Notes: generated by a model not told the origin, from the sequence alone. A stretch of 64,000 nt of DNA from Piscinibacter sp. XHJ-5 (GCF_029855045.1 NZ_CP123228.1:4278001-4342000), one strand, 5' to 3'. Counted from the stretch's first letter, positions 18,614 through 28,620 are shown. Program-made: numbers and translations.

Positions 18614-19902
18614 GCCGCCCACCTCGTCATCGTGCGCGCCGACCGCATCGGCGGCGCGCGGTAGAACTCGCCGTCCTTCATCACCGCGAGGATCCGGGCC
18701 TTGTCCTGCAGCACCGTGATGTCCGCCAGCGGATCGCCGTCGACCAGCAGCAAGTCGGCCAGGCAGCCTTCGCGCACCTGCCCCAGCACGTCGCCCATGC
18801 GCATCATCGGCGCGCCCCAGGCCGTGGCCGACAGCAGCGCCTCCATCGGGCTCATGCCGACGTACTTGACGAAGTACTCGAGGTCCTTCGCGTTGGTGCC
18901 GTGCGGCGTCCAGGCGAAGCCGTAGTCGCCGCCGGGCAGGATGCGGATGCCGCGCCGGCGCATCGACTTCATCGACTCGACGGCCGCCTCGAGCTCGCGG
19001 TGATAGCCCATCTTGCGCGTGACCTCCGGCGTGAGGCCCCACGCGCTCGCGTTGTGGCAGGTGTTGATGAGCCAGGCCAGGCCCGGCGCGATGAAGTGCT
19101 CGGACTTGTGCGCCTCCAGCAGGTCGAGCGCCTCGGTGTCGGTGAAGCTCGCGTGGTAGATGACCTCGATGCCGTGCTTCACGCACTGCTTGATCGACCA
19201 GCAAGAGCGCGCGTGCGCGGCCACGCGCTTGCCCCAGGCCTTGGCCTCCTCGACGCAGGTGGCGATCTCGGCCTCGGTGAACTGGCTCATCTCGCTGGCC
19301 ATGCCGGTGATCGACTCGCCCGACAGGTTGATCTTCAGCGAGTCGACGCCGTACTTGCAGAACATGCGCACGCAGCGGCGCATCTCCTCGCAGCCGCTGA
19401 CGACCGCGCCGAAGGCGAACTCCGGCTGCGGCAGGTGCGGCTGCGTGGTGTCGCCCAGACCCCCGGGCACGGTGATCTCCTGGCTAGCGGCGAGGTAGCG
19501 CGGGCCGACGATGGTGCCGTCGTTGATCGCGTTGCGGATCACCACGTCGAGCCGCGGCTTGGCGCACGCCGCGCCGACGCAGGAGGTCCAGCCCATGTCG
19601 AGATAGCGCTGCGCGACCTGCGCGCACCAGAGGATGTGCTCCTCCGGCGGCATGCGCTGGATCGCGTCGAGGCTCGGCTGGTCGTTCCACGAGAAATGCG
19701 TGTGCGCCTCCACCATGCCGGGCATGAGGAATGCGCCGGCCGCATCGACGACGGCCGCGCCCTGCACCGGCAGGCTGCGCGCGCCGTAGCCGGTGCGGAC
19801 GACGCGCGCGATGCGGTGTCCCTGCACGAGCACGTCGCCGGTGTACGGTGCGTCGCCCGAGCCGTCGAAGATGCGGGCGTGGGTGAACAGGACGTCGGCC
19901 AT
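18610..19902 (-). CDS. Amidohydrolase family protein (paralog 2)
   Basis: The 430-residue enzyme is the second metal-dependent amidohydrolase of the cluster and aligns with paralog 1 along its whole length. Shared blocks are VEAHTHFSWND, WTSCVGAACAKPRLDVVIRN, AASQEITVPGGLGD and PGGDYGFAWTPHG. All expected metal ligands are present in both copies, so both are likely active, perhaps on consecutive or stereochemically different substrates, or as a heteromer. The start at 19902 follows the alpha/beta hydrolase stop by 26 bases. Confidence 0.9.
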   Translation of the reverse strand: MADVLFTHARIFDGSGDAPYTGDVLVQGHRIARVVRTGYGARSLPVQGAAVVDAAGAFLMPGMVEAHTHFSWNDQPSLDAIQRMPPEEHILWCAQVAQRYLDMGWTSCVGAACAKPRLDVVIRNAINDGTIVGPRYLAASQEITVPGGLGDTTQPHLPQPEFAFGAVVSGCEEMRRCVRMFCKYGVDSLKINLSGESITGMASEMSQFTEAEIATCVEEAKAWGKRVAAHARSCWSIKQCVKHGIEVIYHASFTDTEALDLLEAHKSEHFIAPGLAWLINTCHNASAWGLTPEVTRKMGYHRELEAAVESMKSMRRRGIRILPGGDYGFAWTPHGTNAKDLEYFVKYVGMSPMEALLSATAWGAPMMRMGDVLGQVREGCLADLLLVDGDPLADITVLQDKARILAVMKDGEFYRAPPMRSARTMTRWAA

Positions 19903-19928
19903 GTCGCTCTCCGGTGGATGGAACGCAC

Positions 19929-20717
19929 TCAGCGCTGCGCCGCGAGGAAGTCGCGCAGTTCGCGGGCGCACTCTTCGCTGCGCTCCAAGGGCGTCCAGTG
20001 GCCGCAGCGATGCAGCACCACGACGCGTGCGCGCTTCATGCGCTCTGCCATCACACGCACCGCCTGCGGCGGCGCGACGATGTCCTCGTCGCCGGTGACC
20101 AGCAGCGCCTGCACCTCGATGCGCTCGACGGGCGCCGGCGGCGCCTCGGCCAGCGCTTCGCACGAGCGCGCGTAGCCGGCGGGGTCCTGTCGCATCAGGC
20201 TCTCGCGCACGAAGGCGGCGGCCACCGGCTGGCGCGTGCGCGTGTCGGCGGAGGTGGCGGCCTGGACCAGCGCGAGCGCGATCTCGTGCATGCCGCTGGC
20301 GCCTTCGTCGCGCGCCTTGATGCCGCGGCTGCGGATGGCCGTGCGGGCGGCGTCGGCAGGCGCCATCAACGGCCCGAACAGCGCCAGGCTGCGCACCAGC
20401 GCAGGCTGCATCGTCGCCAGGTGCTGGCACACGATGGTGCCCATCGAATGCGCGACGAAGTGCGCCCGCGCGATGCCCAGCCGCGAGCACACCGTCTGCA
20501 CCGCCTCGGCCATGCGCTGGATCGACAGCGGACCGGGCATCGCGGCGTGCGAGCGGCCGCTGCCGGGCAGGTCCGGGCGCACGACGCGAAAGCGCGACAG
20601 CGCGCCCATCAGCGGCGTGAAGGTGTTCGACGTGCCGCCCAGCCCGTGCACGCAGATCACCGCGTCGCCGTCGCCCTCGTCCTCGACGGCCAGCTTGTCG
20701 ATGAGCTGCAGTGCCAT
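19929..20717 (-). CDS. Alpha/beta hydrolase
   Basis: The 262-residue protein has the alpha/beta hydrolase fold with the oxyanion-hole HGLGG motif (residues 24-28), nucleophile elbow AHSMGT (Ser91), catalytic acid in TGDEDIVAPP and catalytic His in HRCGHWTPLE. It resembles 3-oxoadipate enol-lactonase and meta-cleavage-product hydrolases. It lies between the FAH-family gene and the amidohydrolases, which suits an ester, lactone or C-C bond hydrolysis step in ring or side-chain degradation. No signal peptide is seen. Confidence 0.88.
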   Translation of the reverse strand: MALQLIDKLAVEDEGDGDAVICVHGLGGTSNTFTPLMGALSRFRVVRPDLPGSGRSHAAMPGPLSIQRMAEAVQTVCSRLGIARAHFVAHSMGTIVCQHLATMQPALVRSLALFGPLMAPADAARTAIRSRGIKARDEGASGMHEIALALVQAATSADTRTRQPVAAAFVRESLMRQDPAGYARSCEALAEAPPAPVERIEVQALLVTGDEDIVAPPQAVRVMAERMKRARVVVLHRCGHWTPLERSEECARELRDFLAAQR

Positions 20718-20731
20718 GGCGCGATCCGCAT

Positions 20732-21604
20732 TCAGTGGAGCTGGAACCGGTTCTCGATGGCGCCGATGCCGTCGATCTCGATGCGCACCACGTCGCCGTG
20801 GCCCAGCCACTTCGGCGGATCGAAGCCCATGCCGACGCCGGCGGGCGTGCCCGTGGCGATGACGTCGCCCGGGTAGAGGGTGATGCCGCGCGAGCAGGTC
20901 TCGATCAGCGCCGGGATGGCGAAGATCATGTCGCGGGTATGCCCGTCCTGCCGCAGTTCGCCGTTGACCCAGCCGCGCACGCGCGTGTCGCGGCCGTCGA
21001 GCTCGTCGGCGGTGGTGATCCACGGGCCCATCGGGCAGAAGGTGTCGAAGCTCTTGCCGAGGTCCCACTGCTTGTGCCGCACCTGCACGTCGCGCGCGCT
21101 CACGTCGTTGACCACGGTGTAGCCGAACACGTGATCCATGGCACGCGAGGCCGGGATGTCGCGCCCGCCGCGACCGATGACCACCGCCAGCTCGGACTCG
21201 TAGTCGATCTGCGCGGTGACGCCGGGGCCGGGCAGCCGCACCGGGTCGTAGGGGCCGATCACGCATTCACCGAACTTGGTGAAGACGATGGGCCAGGGAT
21301 CCTCGTTCGCGACGGAGTCGCGGAAGACGCTGCTCGCCAGCTCCGCGGCGTGCGAGCGGTAGTTGCGGCCCACGCACAGGATGCTGCGCAGCGGACGCGG
21401 CAGCGGCGCGACCAGCGTCAGCGCCTCCAGCGGCAGTCGGGCGCCGGCGGGCGGCGGCAGCCCGCTGCCCTCGACCACCGACCGGATGATGGACAGCGCG
21501 CCGCTCGAGGCGTCGGGCAATGCAAGCGGCGTGGCTTCGCGCCCGTCGGCCGACACGATGCCGGCATGCAGGCGTCCGCCCCAACTCCAGCTGGCGATGC
21601 GCAT
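20732..21604 (-). CDS. Fumarylacetoacetate hydrolase family protein
   Basis: The 290-residue protein has a short N-terminal domain and a C-terminal FAH catalytic domain (about 75-288). Family motifs are CVGRNYRSHAAE and the metal ligands in DYESELAVVIGRGGRDI. Others are GYTVVNDVSARDVQ, KSFDTFCPMGPW and TGTPAGVGMGFDP. Family members hydrolyse or decarboxylate beta-diketo acids and 2-oxo-hydroxy-enoates. It is the first gene of the minus-strand operon, directly behind the palindromic operator shared with tetR. Confidence 0.9.
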   Translation of the reverse strand: MRIASWSWGGRLHAGIVSADGREATPLALPDASSGALSIIRSVVEGSGLPPPAGARLPLEALTLVAPLPRPLRSILCVGRNYRSHAAELASSVFRDSVANEDPWPIVFTKFGECVIGPYDPVRLPGPGVTAQIDYESELAVVIGRGGRDIPASRAMDHVFGYTVVNDVSARDVQVRHKQWDLGKSFDTFCPMGPWITTADELDGRDTRVRGWVNGELRQDGHTRDMIFAIPALIETCSRGITLYPGDVIATGTPAGVGMGFDPPKWLGHGDVVRIEIDGIGAIENRFQLH

Positions 21605-21672
21605 CGGCTGTCTCCTGTGGGTGCCCTGCGAAACGGCGCCGCGAGACGTCGTCCGTGAGACACACTGGATGT

Positions 21673-21694
21673 TTTTGAGACTTGCGTCTCAAAA
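21673..21694. promoter_or_regulatory. Palindromic operator between FAH and tetR genes
   Basis: A perfect inverted repeat has 9-base arms TTTTGAGAC and GTCTCAAAA separated by TTGC. It is conspicuously AT-rich for this DNA and sits in the 168-bp divergent intergenic region. This size and symmetry suit a TetR-family dimer. It is the likely binding site of the adjacent TetR protein and would control both directions. Confidence 0.75.
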
Positions 21695-21772
21695 TGGGAT
21701 CGGCGCATCATACGTGCCGCTCTCGCCGTCCCGCAAGAAGTCCCGCCTCGCCGCGTCTCCGGAATTTCCCGC

Positions 21773-22465
21773 ATGGCCCCTCGCAAGCCTCGTGTCACGG
21801 CCCCGCCGAAACCGCCCAGCCGCGGCGTCAAGGCCGCCACCTGGAAGCTGCTGCTCGACACCGGCATGCGCCTGATCCAGCAGGACGGCCACATCCCGTC
21901 GGTGGCCGAGGTGGCCGTTCGCTCCAACGTCTCGCGCGCCACCGCCTACCGCTACTTCCCCAGCCGCAGCGCGCTGATCACGGCCGTCATCGACACCTCG
22001 CTCGGCCCGGTGCGCAGCTTCGCCTCGGAGTCGCCCGACGGGCGGATGCGGGTGCACGAGCTGTTCCGCTCCACCTTTCCGCGCTTCAAGGAATTCGAGC
22101 CGCAGCTGCGCGCCGCCGCCCAGCTGACGCTGGAGCAGTGGGCGCTCGAGCGCGCCGGCCTGCTCGAGGAGGAGCCGTACCGCCGCGGCCATCGCGTGCG
22201 CATCCTCGAACACGCCATCCAGCCGCTGGCCAGCCGGCTGCCCCCGAAAGTGCACGAGCGGCTGCACCATGCGTTGTCGGTCGTCTACGGCATCGAGCCC
22301 TATGTCGTGCTCAAGGACATCTGGGGCCTGTCCGACCGCGAGGTGGAGCGCATCGCGCTGTGGATGGCCGATGCGCTGATCGACGCGGCGATGCGCGAGG
22401 TCGCCGGGCCGCCGGTCGGTCGTCCGCGTGCGCCGATCAGTGGCAACGGTGATCGTCGACGCTGA
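21773..22465 (+). CDS. TetR family transcriptional regulator
   Basis: The 230-residue protein has an N-terminal TetR helix-turn-helix (about residues 22-70, including SVAEVAVRSNVSRATAYRYF) followed by a helical ligand-binding domain. A basic, proline-rich leader (MAPRKPRVTAPPKPPSRG) precedes it. It is divergent from the 16-kb catabolic block and is followed in the same direction by the denD-like group. It probably represses both until the pathway substrate or an intermediate binds. Confidence 0.88.
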   Translation: MAPRKPRVTAPPKPPSRGVKAATWKLLLDTGMRLIQQDGHIPSVAEVAVRSNVSRATAYRYFPSRSALITAVIDTSLGPVRSFASESPDGRMRVHELFRSTFPRFKEFEPQLRAAAQLTLEQWALERAGLLEEEPYRRGHRVRILEHAIQPLASRLPPKVHERLHHALSVVYGIEPYVVLKDIWGLSDREVERIALWMADALIDAAMREVAGPPVGRPRAPISGNGDRRR

Positions 22466-22525
22466 AGCCTTGGAGGGTCTCGTGTCTCTGTGTGTCCGAC
22501 AATCCTTTGAAACAGGACTTTGCCC

Positions 22526-23545
22526 ATGAACCTGCTCATCACCGGAGGCGCCGGCTTCGTCGGCGCAAGGCTCGCCCGCACGCTGCTGTCTCGCGGCACA
22601 TTGAACGGCCGCCCGATCAACCGGGTGATGCTCGCCGACCAAGTACCCCCGCCGGCCGACCTCGCGGCCGACCCGCGCGTGCAGGCGCAAACCGGCGACC
22701 TGCTGTCGATGTGCGACAGCCTCGCTGCCGAACCGCTGGACATCGTGTTCCACCTCGCGTCCGCCGTGTCCGGCGAATGCGAGGCCGACTTCGGGCTCGG
22801 ACTGCGCTCCAATCTCGACACCACGCGCGCGCTCCTCGACGCGCTGCGCCGGCGCACTGAGGTCGGCACGCCGCCGGTGCGCCTGGTCTACTCGAGCTCG
22901 GTGGCGGTGTTCGGGCCTGATCCGGCGGTGACCATGCCGGCGGTCGTGGCCGACGACACGCTGCCGACGCCGCAAACGTCGTACGGCACGCAGAAGCTGG
23001 TGTGCGAGCACCTGGTCGCGGACTACACCCGCAAGGGTTACCTCGACGGTCGTGCGGTGCGGCTGATGACCGTGACGGTGCGGCCCGGCAAGCCCAATGC
23101 CGCAGCCTCGTCGTTCTTCTCGGGCATCGTCCGCGAGCCGCTGGCCGGGCTGCCGGCGGTGTGCCCGGTCGCGCCCGACACCGCCCATCCGGTCAGCTCG
23201 CCGGCGCGCACCGTCGAGGGCCTGATCGCCGTGGCCGAGGCGAGCCGCGAGGCCTTCGGAGGGCGCACCGCCATGAACCTGCCGGCGCTCAACGTCACGG
23301 TGGCCGGCATGCTCGACGCGCTGGAGGCCGTGGCCGGTCCGGCCGTGCGCGCGCGCGTGCGCTTCGAGCGCGACGCCCGCATCGCCGGCATCGTGGCCGG
23401 CTGGCCGCGCGCCGCGAGCGCCGTGCGGGCGTCGCGGCTGGGCCTGCAGCCGGATCCCGATTTCGCGACCATCGTGCGCCAGTACATCGCCGACTGCGAG
23501 GCCGCGCCCGATGGCGCGCGCGCGCTCCAGGGACTGCCACGATGA
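22526..23545 (+). CDS. denD: D-erythronate dehydrogenase-like NAD-dependent epimerase
   Basis: The 339-residue protein is an extended short-chain dehydrogenase with a Rossmann GGAGFVG motif at its N-terminus and the YxxxK active site seen as SYGTQK. It resembles DenD (D-erythronate 4-dehydrogenase), with FHLASAVSGECEADF and VTVRPGKPNAAASSFFSGI blocks typical of that group. The start at 22526 (ATG) is preferred to a TTG two codons upstream. The usual DenD partners (kinase and isomerase) are not adjacent, so the substrate may be another sugar acid. Its stop overlaps the SDR start (ATGA). Confidence 0.8.
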   Translation: MNLLITGGAGFVGARLARTLLSRGTLNGRPINRVMLADQVPPPADLAADPRVQAQTGDLLSMCDSLAAEPLDIVFHLASAVSGECEADFGLGLRSNLDTTRALLDALRRRTEVGTPPVRLVYSSSVAVFGPDPAVTMPAVVADDTLPTPQTSYGTQKLVCEHLVADYTRKGYLDGRAVRLMTVTVRPGKPNAAASSFFSGIVREPLAGLPAVCPVAPDTAHPVSSPARTVEGLIAVAEASREAFGGRTAMNLPALNVTVAGMLDALEAVAGPAVRARVRFERDARIAGIVAGWPRAASAVRASRLGLQPDPDFATIVRQYIADCEAAPDGARALQGLPR

Positions 23546-24285
23546 ACCAGATCGACCTGCAAGGCCGCGTCGCCGTGATCACCGGCGGCGCGCAGGGCAT
23601 AGGCCGCGCCATCGCCGAGCGCATGCTGCGCTCCGGTGCCCGCGTCGTGCTGTGGGACCGCGAGGTGGGACTGCTGGCCGACGCGAGCGCCGCCCTCGGC
23701 CCGCTCGGTCCGGTGAGCACGCGGGTGGTGGAGCTCACCGACCAGGAGGCCGTCGATGACGCCACGAAGGCCGCCGGCGACCGCATCGACATCCTGGTCA
23801 ACAACGCCGGCATCACCGGCGGCAACGGCAGCACCTGGGAGCTGCCGCCGGCCGTGTGGCGAGAAGTGATCGAGGTCAATCTCGTCGCGCCATACCTCAC
23901 CTGCCGGGCGGTGGTGCCGCTGATGCTCGCGCGCGGCTACGGGCGAATCGTCAACATCGCATCCATCGCCGGCAAGGAGGGCAATCCCAACGCGTCGCAC
24001 TACAGCGCCTCCAAGGCAGGTCTGATCGCCTTCACCAAGTCGCTCGCGAAGGAGGTGGCTACGCGCGGCGTGCTGGTGAACGCGGTGACGCCGGCCGCGG
24101 CGCGCACGGCGATATTCGAGACGATGACCCAGGCGCACATCGACTTCATGCTGTCGAAGATCCCGATGGGCCGCTTCCTCGGGCTGGCCGAGGCCGCCGC
24201 GATGGTGAGCTGGCTGGCGTCGGAGGAATGCTCGTTCAGCACCGGCGCCGTGTTCGACCTGTCCGGCGGACGGGCCACCTACTGA
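23542..24285 (+). CDS. SDR family oxidoreductase
   Basis: The 247-residue classical short-chain dehydrogenase has the cofactor motif TGGAQGIG, structural NNAG, catalytic Ser in VNIASIAG and YSASK (YxxxK). The acidic residue after beta-2 (LWDRE) favours NAD over NADP. It resembles FabG and 3-hydroxyacyl or sugar-alcohol dehydrogenases. The start overlaps the preceding stop by four bases, and the next gene follows after eight bases, so it is in the middle of an operon. Confidence 0.9.
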   Translation: MNQIDLQGRVAVITGGAQGIGRAIAERMLRSGARVVLWDREVGLLADASAALGPLGPVSTRVVELTDQEAVDDATKAAGDRIDILVNNAGITGGNGSTWELPPAVWREVIEVNLVAPYLTCRAVVPLMLARGYGRIVNIASIAGKEGNPNASHYSASKAGLIAFTKSLAKEVATRGVLVNAVTPAAARTAIFETMTQAHIDFMLSKIPMGRFLGLAEAAAMVSWLASEECSFSTGAVFDLSGGRATY

Positions 24286-24293
24286 GGCTTCGC

Positions 24294-24677
24294 ATGGCCA
24301 TCGAGCTCAACCACACCATCGTGCCGAGCCGCGACGCGAAGGCGTCGGCCACCTTCCTTGCCGAGATCCTCGGGCTGGCCGCGCCGGTGCGCTTCGGCCC
24401 GTTCCACGGCGTCGAGCTCGACAACGGCGTCACGCTGGACTTCCTGCAGACCGAAGGCGACCTCGCCGTCGAGCACTACGCCTTCCTGGTCGGCGAGGAA
24501 GAGTTCGACCGGATCTTCGCGCGCATCCAGGCGCGCGGGCTCATGTACTGGGCCGATCCGGGCCAGCAGGAGCCGGGCCGCATCAACCACCACGACGGCG
24601 GCCGCGGCGTCTACTGGAGCGACCCGGACGGCCACTACCTCGAGATCATCACGCGGCCGTACGGCAGCGGCGGATGA
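24294..24677 (+). CDS. VOC family protein
   Basis: The 127-residue protein has the vicinal oxygen chelate fold. Candidate metal ligands are His in ELNHTIV, His in EHYAF and Glu in HYLEIIT, with DPDGHYLEIIT being highly typical of the family. It is a cytoplasmic glyoxalase- or dioxygenase-like protein in the denD-SDR operon. It is not closely similar to the other VOC gene at 5382-5759. Confidence 0.85.
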   Translation: MAIELNHTIVPSRDAKASATFLAEILGLAAPVRFGPFHGVELDNGVTLDFLQTEGDLAVEHYAFLVGEEEFDRIFARIQARGLMYWADPGQQEPGRINHHDGGRGVYWSDPDGHYLEIITRPYGSGG

Positions 24678-24748
24678 GACTGCATGGCGTGGCGGCGCTG
24701 CCGGTGTCATGTCGCACCACAGAGACACGGAGCCGCAAGGACCGAACG

Positions 24749-25666
<918 letters not shown>

Positions 25667-25918
25667 TCAGCGGTAGAACGCCTCGACCTGGCCCTTCAGC
25701 TTGATCAGCACGGGCTTGCCCTTGCGGTCCAGCGTGCGGCCCGCCGGCACCTTGATCCAGCCTTCGCTGAGGCAGTATTCCTCGACGTCGAAGCGTTCCT
25801 TGCCGTTGAAGCGGATGCCGATGTCGTGCTCGCACACGGCCGCCACGTGATGCGGGCTCGTCGGGTCCACCGACAGCCGGTCGGGCAGTGGTGGTGGCGT
25901 GGAGGGGGCTTCGTTCAT
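25667..25918 (-). CDS. DUF3297 family small protein
   Basis: The 83-residue protein matches the small conserved DUF3297 family, with DRLSVDPTSPHH, GIRFNGKERFDVEEYCLSEG and KVPAGRTLDRKGKPV. No function is established for the family. Its stop abuts the psuG stop (convergent, no gap). The ATG at 25918 is chosen because upstream in-frame sequence is low-complexity and belongs to the divergent promoter region. It is divergent from the LytS-type kinase gene. Confidence 0.85.
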   Translation of the reverse strand: MNEAPSTPPPLPDRLSVDPTSPHHVAAVCEHDIGIRFNGKERFDVEEYCLSEGWIKVPAGRTLDRKGKPVLIKLKGQVEAFYR

Positions 25919-26049
25919 GGGACGATTCTCGGGTCTGGATGGGATGGGGCCTATTCTCGGCGACCGGCCAGCGACAGATGAGCCACCCCGTCCGGCACTT
26001 CGTCGCAGCGGCGGTCCACCGCCGCCGCCTCTTCGTAAGATCACCGTCC

Positions 26050-27162
26050 ATGCCCGCCTTCCCTGCGAACAGCCTGTCCGCCGCCGACGCGACGAGCGAG
26101 CGTCGCGTGTGGCTCGCCTACGGCGGCGCCTGCCTGGTGGCCTGGCTGCTCTATGTCCTGGCCGGGGCCGAGCTGCAGCGCGGGATGTGGCGACTGTGGG
26201 AGGCCGCCTACCAGGCCACGCTGAGCCTGTGGCCGCCGATGGTGCTGGGCGTCGCGGTGTACCCGTGGGTGCGCGCGCTGCAGCAGCGTGCTCTCTCCAC
26301 CGCCGCCGTCGTGGCTCTCCATGCGGCAGCGGCGCTGCTCTTCGGCGCGCTGTGGCAAGTCTGCGAGTTCACGTCGATGCGCATGCTGTTCGGTCCGGAC
26401 CACGCCGCCGCGGTGCTCGAGCAGACGCTGCTGTGGCGCTTCGTCTGGGGCTTCTTCGTCTATGCCGCCATCGCGACCGACTTCACCGCCGTGCTGCAGG
26501 CGCGCCGCGCGCGCGCCGCCGCACTGTCGGCGGCGCAGGCCGAGTCGGCGCTGGCGCGCGCCGAACTGGCCGCCATCAGCGGCAAGCTCAACCCGCACTT
26601 CCTGTTCAACACGCTCAATTCGCTGATCGCGCTGACGCGCAAGGATCCTCACGCAGCGGAGGCCGCGCTGCTGCGCTTCGCCGGCATGCTGCGCTACGTG
26701 CTCGACAGCAAGCGCAGCGCGGCCGACCGCGTGACGCTGGCCGACGAGATCGAGTTCGTGCGCGACTACCTCGCGCTGGAAAGCCTGCGCCTGGGCTCGC
26801 GCCTGCATGTCCAGTGGCAGCTCGATCCGGCGACGCTGCAGGCCGAGGTCCCGCCGCTGAGCCTGCAGCCGCTGGTGGAGAACAGCGTCGTGCACGGCGT
26901 GGCTCCTCGCCCGCAGGGCGGCCGTATCAGCATCCGCAGCGGCCGCGACGCATCGCAGCACGCGCTGGAGCTCAGCATCGAGGACGACGGCCCCGGCTGT
27001 GACCCGGCGGCGCTGGACGAGGCCGGCGCACGCCCCGGCCGCGGCATCGGCCTGAGCGCGCTGAAGCGCCGCTTCGCACTCGACTACGAAGGCCGGGCGC
27101 GCCTGCAGGTGCGCACATCGCCGGGCACCGGCTTTCGCGTCGACCTCTGGATCCCGCAATGA
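26050..27162 (+). CDS. LytS/AlgZ-type sensor histidine kinase
   Basis: The 370-residue membrane protein has about four hydrophobic helices in residues 20-145, a short coiled coil rich in Ala and Arg, and a His_kinase-type domain with phosphoacceptor His183 in NPHFLFNTLNSL. The ATPase domain has an N-box in LVENSVVHG and a G-box in DDGPGC and GRGIGLSALKRR. It has no large periplasmic sensor region, so it probably senses membrane or envelope state. Its stop overlaps the response-regulator start by four bases. Confidence 0.92.
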   Translation: MPAFPANSLSAADATSERRVWLAYGGACLVAWLLYVLAGAELQRGMWRLWEAAYQATLSLWPPMVLGVAVYPWVRALQQRALSTAAVVALHAAAALLFGALWQVCEFTSMRMLFGPDHAAAVLEQTLLWRFVWGFFVYAAIATDFTAVLQARRARAAALSAAQAESALARAELAAISGKLNPHFLFNTLNSLIALTRKDPHAAEAALLRFAGMLRYVLDSKRSAADRVTLADEIEFVRDYLALESLRLGSRLHVQWQLDPATLQAEVPPLSLQPLVENSVVHGVAPRPQGGRISIRSGRDASQHALELSIEDDGPGCDPAALDEAGARPGRGIGLSALKRRFALDYEGRARLQVRTSPGTGFRVDLWIPQ

Positions 27163-27905
27163 ACGCCCGCACCCGGGTGCTGATCGCCGAGGACGAGCCT
27201 CTCGCGGCCGAGGCGCTGGCCGACTGGGTGGCCCAGCTGCCGCGCCTGCAGCTGATTGCCAGCTGCGGCGACGGACCCACCGCGCTGTCGCAGATCCGCG
27301 CGCTGCAGCCCGAGCTCGTGCTCATGGACATCCAGATGCCCGGCCTGACCGGCCTGCAGGTGCTGCGCGCATTGGCCGACGAGGGGCCGCACCCCGCCGT
27401 GATCTTCACCACCGCCTACGACGAGCACGCCGTCACCGCCTTCGAGCTTCACGCGGTCGACTACCTGCTGAAGCCGTTCTCGCACGATCGCTTCGTCGAG
27501 GCGGTGGAGCACGCGCTGCAGTCCGGACCGCCCTCGTTCGGCGCCGCCCTCGCCGCGCTGAAGGCGCCCCCCGTCGAGCCGCTGACGCGCGTGCTGGTGC
27601 GCGACCAGGGCAAGATCTTTCCGCTGCAGGTCGACGCCATCGAGTACCTGCACTCGGACACCAAGTACACCGCCCTGGTCAGCCGCGGGCGCAGCCTGCT
27701 GGTGCGGCTGCCGATCACCAGCTTCGAGCAGCGGCTCGACCCCGGGCGCTTCCTGCGGCTGCATCGCGGCTGCATCGTCAACCTCGACTTCGTCGACGCC
27801 ATGACGCCCGACGACAACTCGCAGCTCGTCGTGAAGATGCGCGACGGCGCCACCTTCACAGCCAGCCGCGAGGTCTCCCGCAAGCTGCGCGACCAATCGC
27901 TATGA
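27159..27905 (+). CDS. LytTR family response regulator
   Basis: The 248-residue protein has an N-terminal receiver domain with the acidic pocket EDEP, phosphoacceptor Asp57 in VLMDIQMPG and the conserved Lys in LLKPF. A C-terminal LytTR DNA-binding domain follows (about 145-245, RLHRGCIVNLDFVD). It is paired by a four-base overlap with the upstream kinase and by another with the downstream GIN-domain gene, so the three are one operon. The GIN-domain protein may be part of the sensory or output function. Confidence 0.92.
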   Translation: MNARTRVLIAEDEPLAAEALADWVAQLPRLQLIASCGDGPTALSQIRALQPELVLMDIQMPGLTGLQVLRALADEGPHPAVIFTTAYDEHAVTAFELHAVDYLLKPFSHDRFVEAVEHALQSGPPSFGAALAALKAPPVEPLTRVLVRDQGKIFPLQVDAIEYLHSDTKYTALVSRGRSLLVRLPITSFEQRLDPGRFLRLHRGCIVNLDFVDAMTPDDNSQLVVKMRDGATFTASREVSRKLRDQSL

Positions 27906-28609
27906 CCTTCCTGCACCGCGCCCTCGCAATCGCCCTGCTGCTGCTCGCATCGCATGCGCCGGCGCAGACGCCGCCCGGCAAGCTCTACGCGCCCGGCGCC
28001 TTCGATCGCATCGAGATCGACGGCGCGGCGCAGGTCCGGCTGACCCAGGGGGAGCGCGACCAGGTCTTCGTCAACGGCGACACGGACGTGCAGGACGGCG
28101 TGGACATCGGCGTCGCCAATGGCAGGCTCATGCTGCGTTCGGCCGGGGCATGGAAGTTCTGGAACAGGAACAAGGTGCAGGTCGACGTCCAGGTGCGCCG
28201 CCTCAGTCAGCTCACGCTGGCCGGCGCCACCGACGTCCTTGCGCCCGGCCCGATCCGCACCGAGCGACTGGCCGTGGCCATCTCGGGCGCCGGCACGGTC
28301 CGCTTCGACGACTTGAACGCCGGCACCTTGAGGTTCGACGTGTCCGGCGCGGGGGACGGCGTGTTGTCCGGCCAGGCCGGCGAGCTCGCGCTCAACGTGT
28401 CGGGCAAGGGCAAGCTGGTCGCCGATCGGCTGCGGGTCAGGAGCGCCAACGTCGCCATCAGCGGCGTCGGTCATGCGCTGCTGTGGGTCACCGATCGGCT
28501 GCACGTCGGCATTTCCGGTGTCGGCGATGTCGAGTACTGGGGACGGCCCGAAGTGACGCGCTCGACCTCGGGGCTGACCTCGGTCAACAGCCTGGGCGAC
28601 AAGCGCTGA
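27902..28609 (+). CDS. Secreted GIN-domain (DUF2807) protein
   Basis: The 235-residue protein has a signal peptide (cleavage near SHAPA-QT) and a GIN/DUF2807 beta-helix-like domain. That domain shows the repeated pattern of Gly- and Ser-rich strands such as LTLAGATDVL, VAISGAGTVRF, FDVSGAGDGVL and GISGVGDVEYWG. Such proteins are exported adhesin-like or cell-envelope proteins of uncertain role. The gene is translationally coupled to the LytTR regulator. Confidence 0.85.
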   Translation: MTFLHRALAIALLLLASHAPAQTPPGKLYAPGAFDRIEIDGAAQVRLTQGERDQVFVNGDTDVQDGVDIGVANGRLMLRSAGAWKFWNRNKVQVDVQVRRLSQLTLAGATDVLAPGPIRTERLAVAISGAGTVRFDDLNAGTLRFDVSGAGDGVLSGQAGELALNVSGKGKLVADRLRVRSANVAISGVGHALLWVTDRLHVGISGVGDVEYWGRPEVTRSTSGLTSVNSLGDKR

Positions 28610-28620
28610 GGAGATCCATG

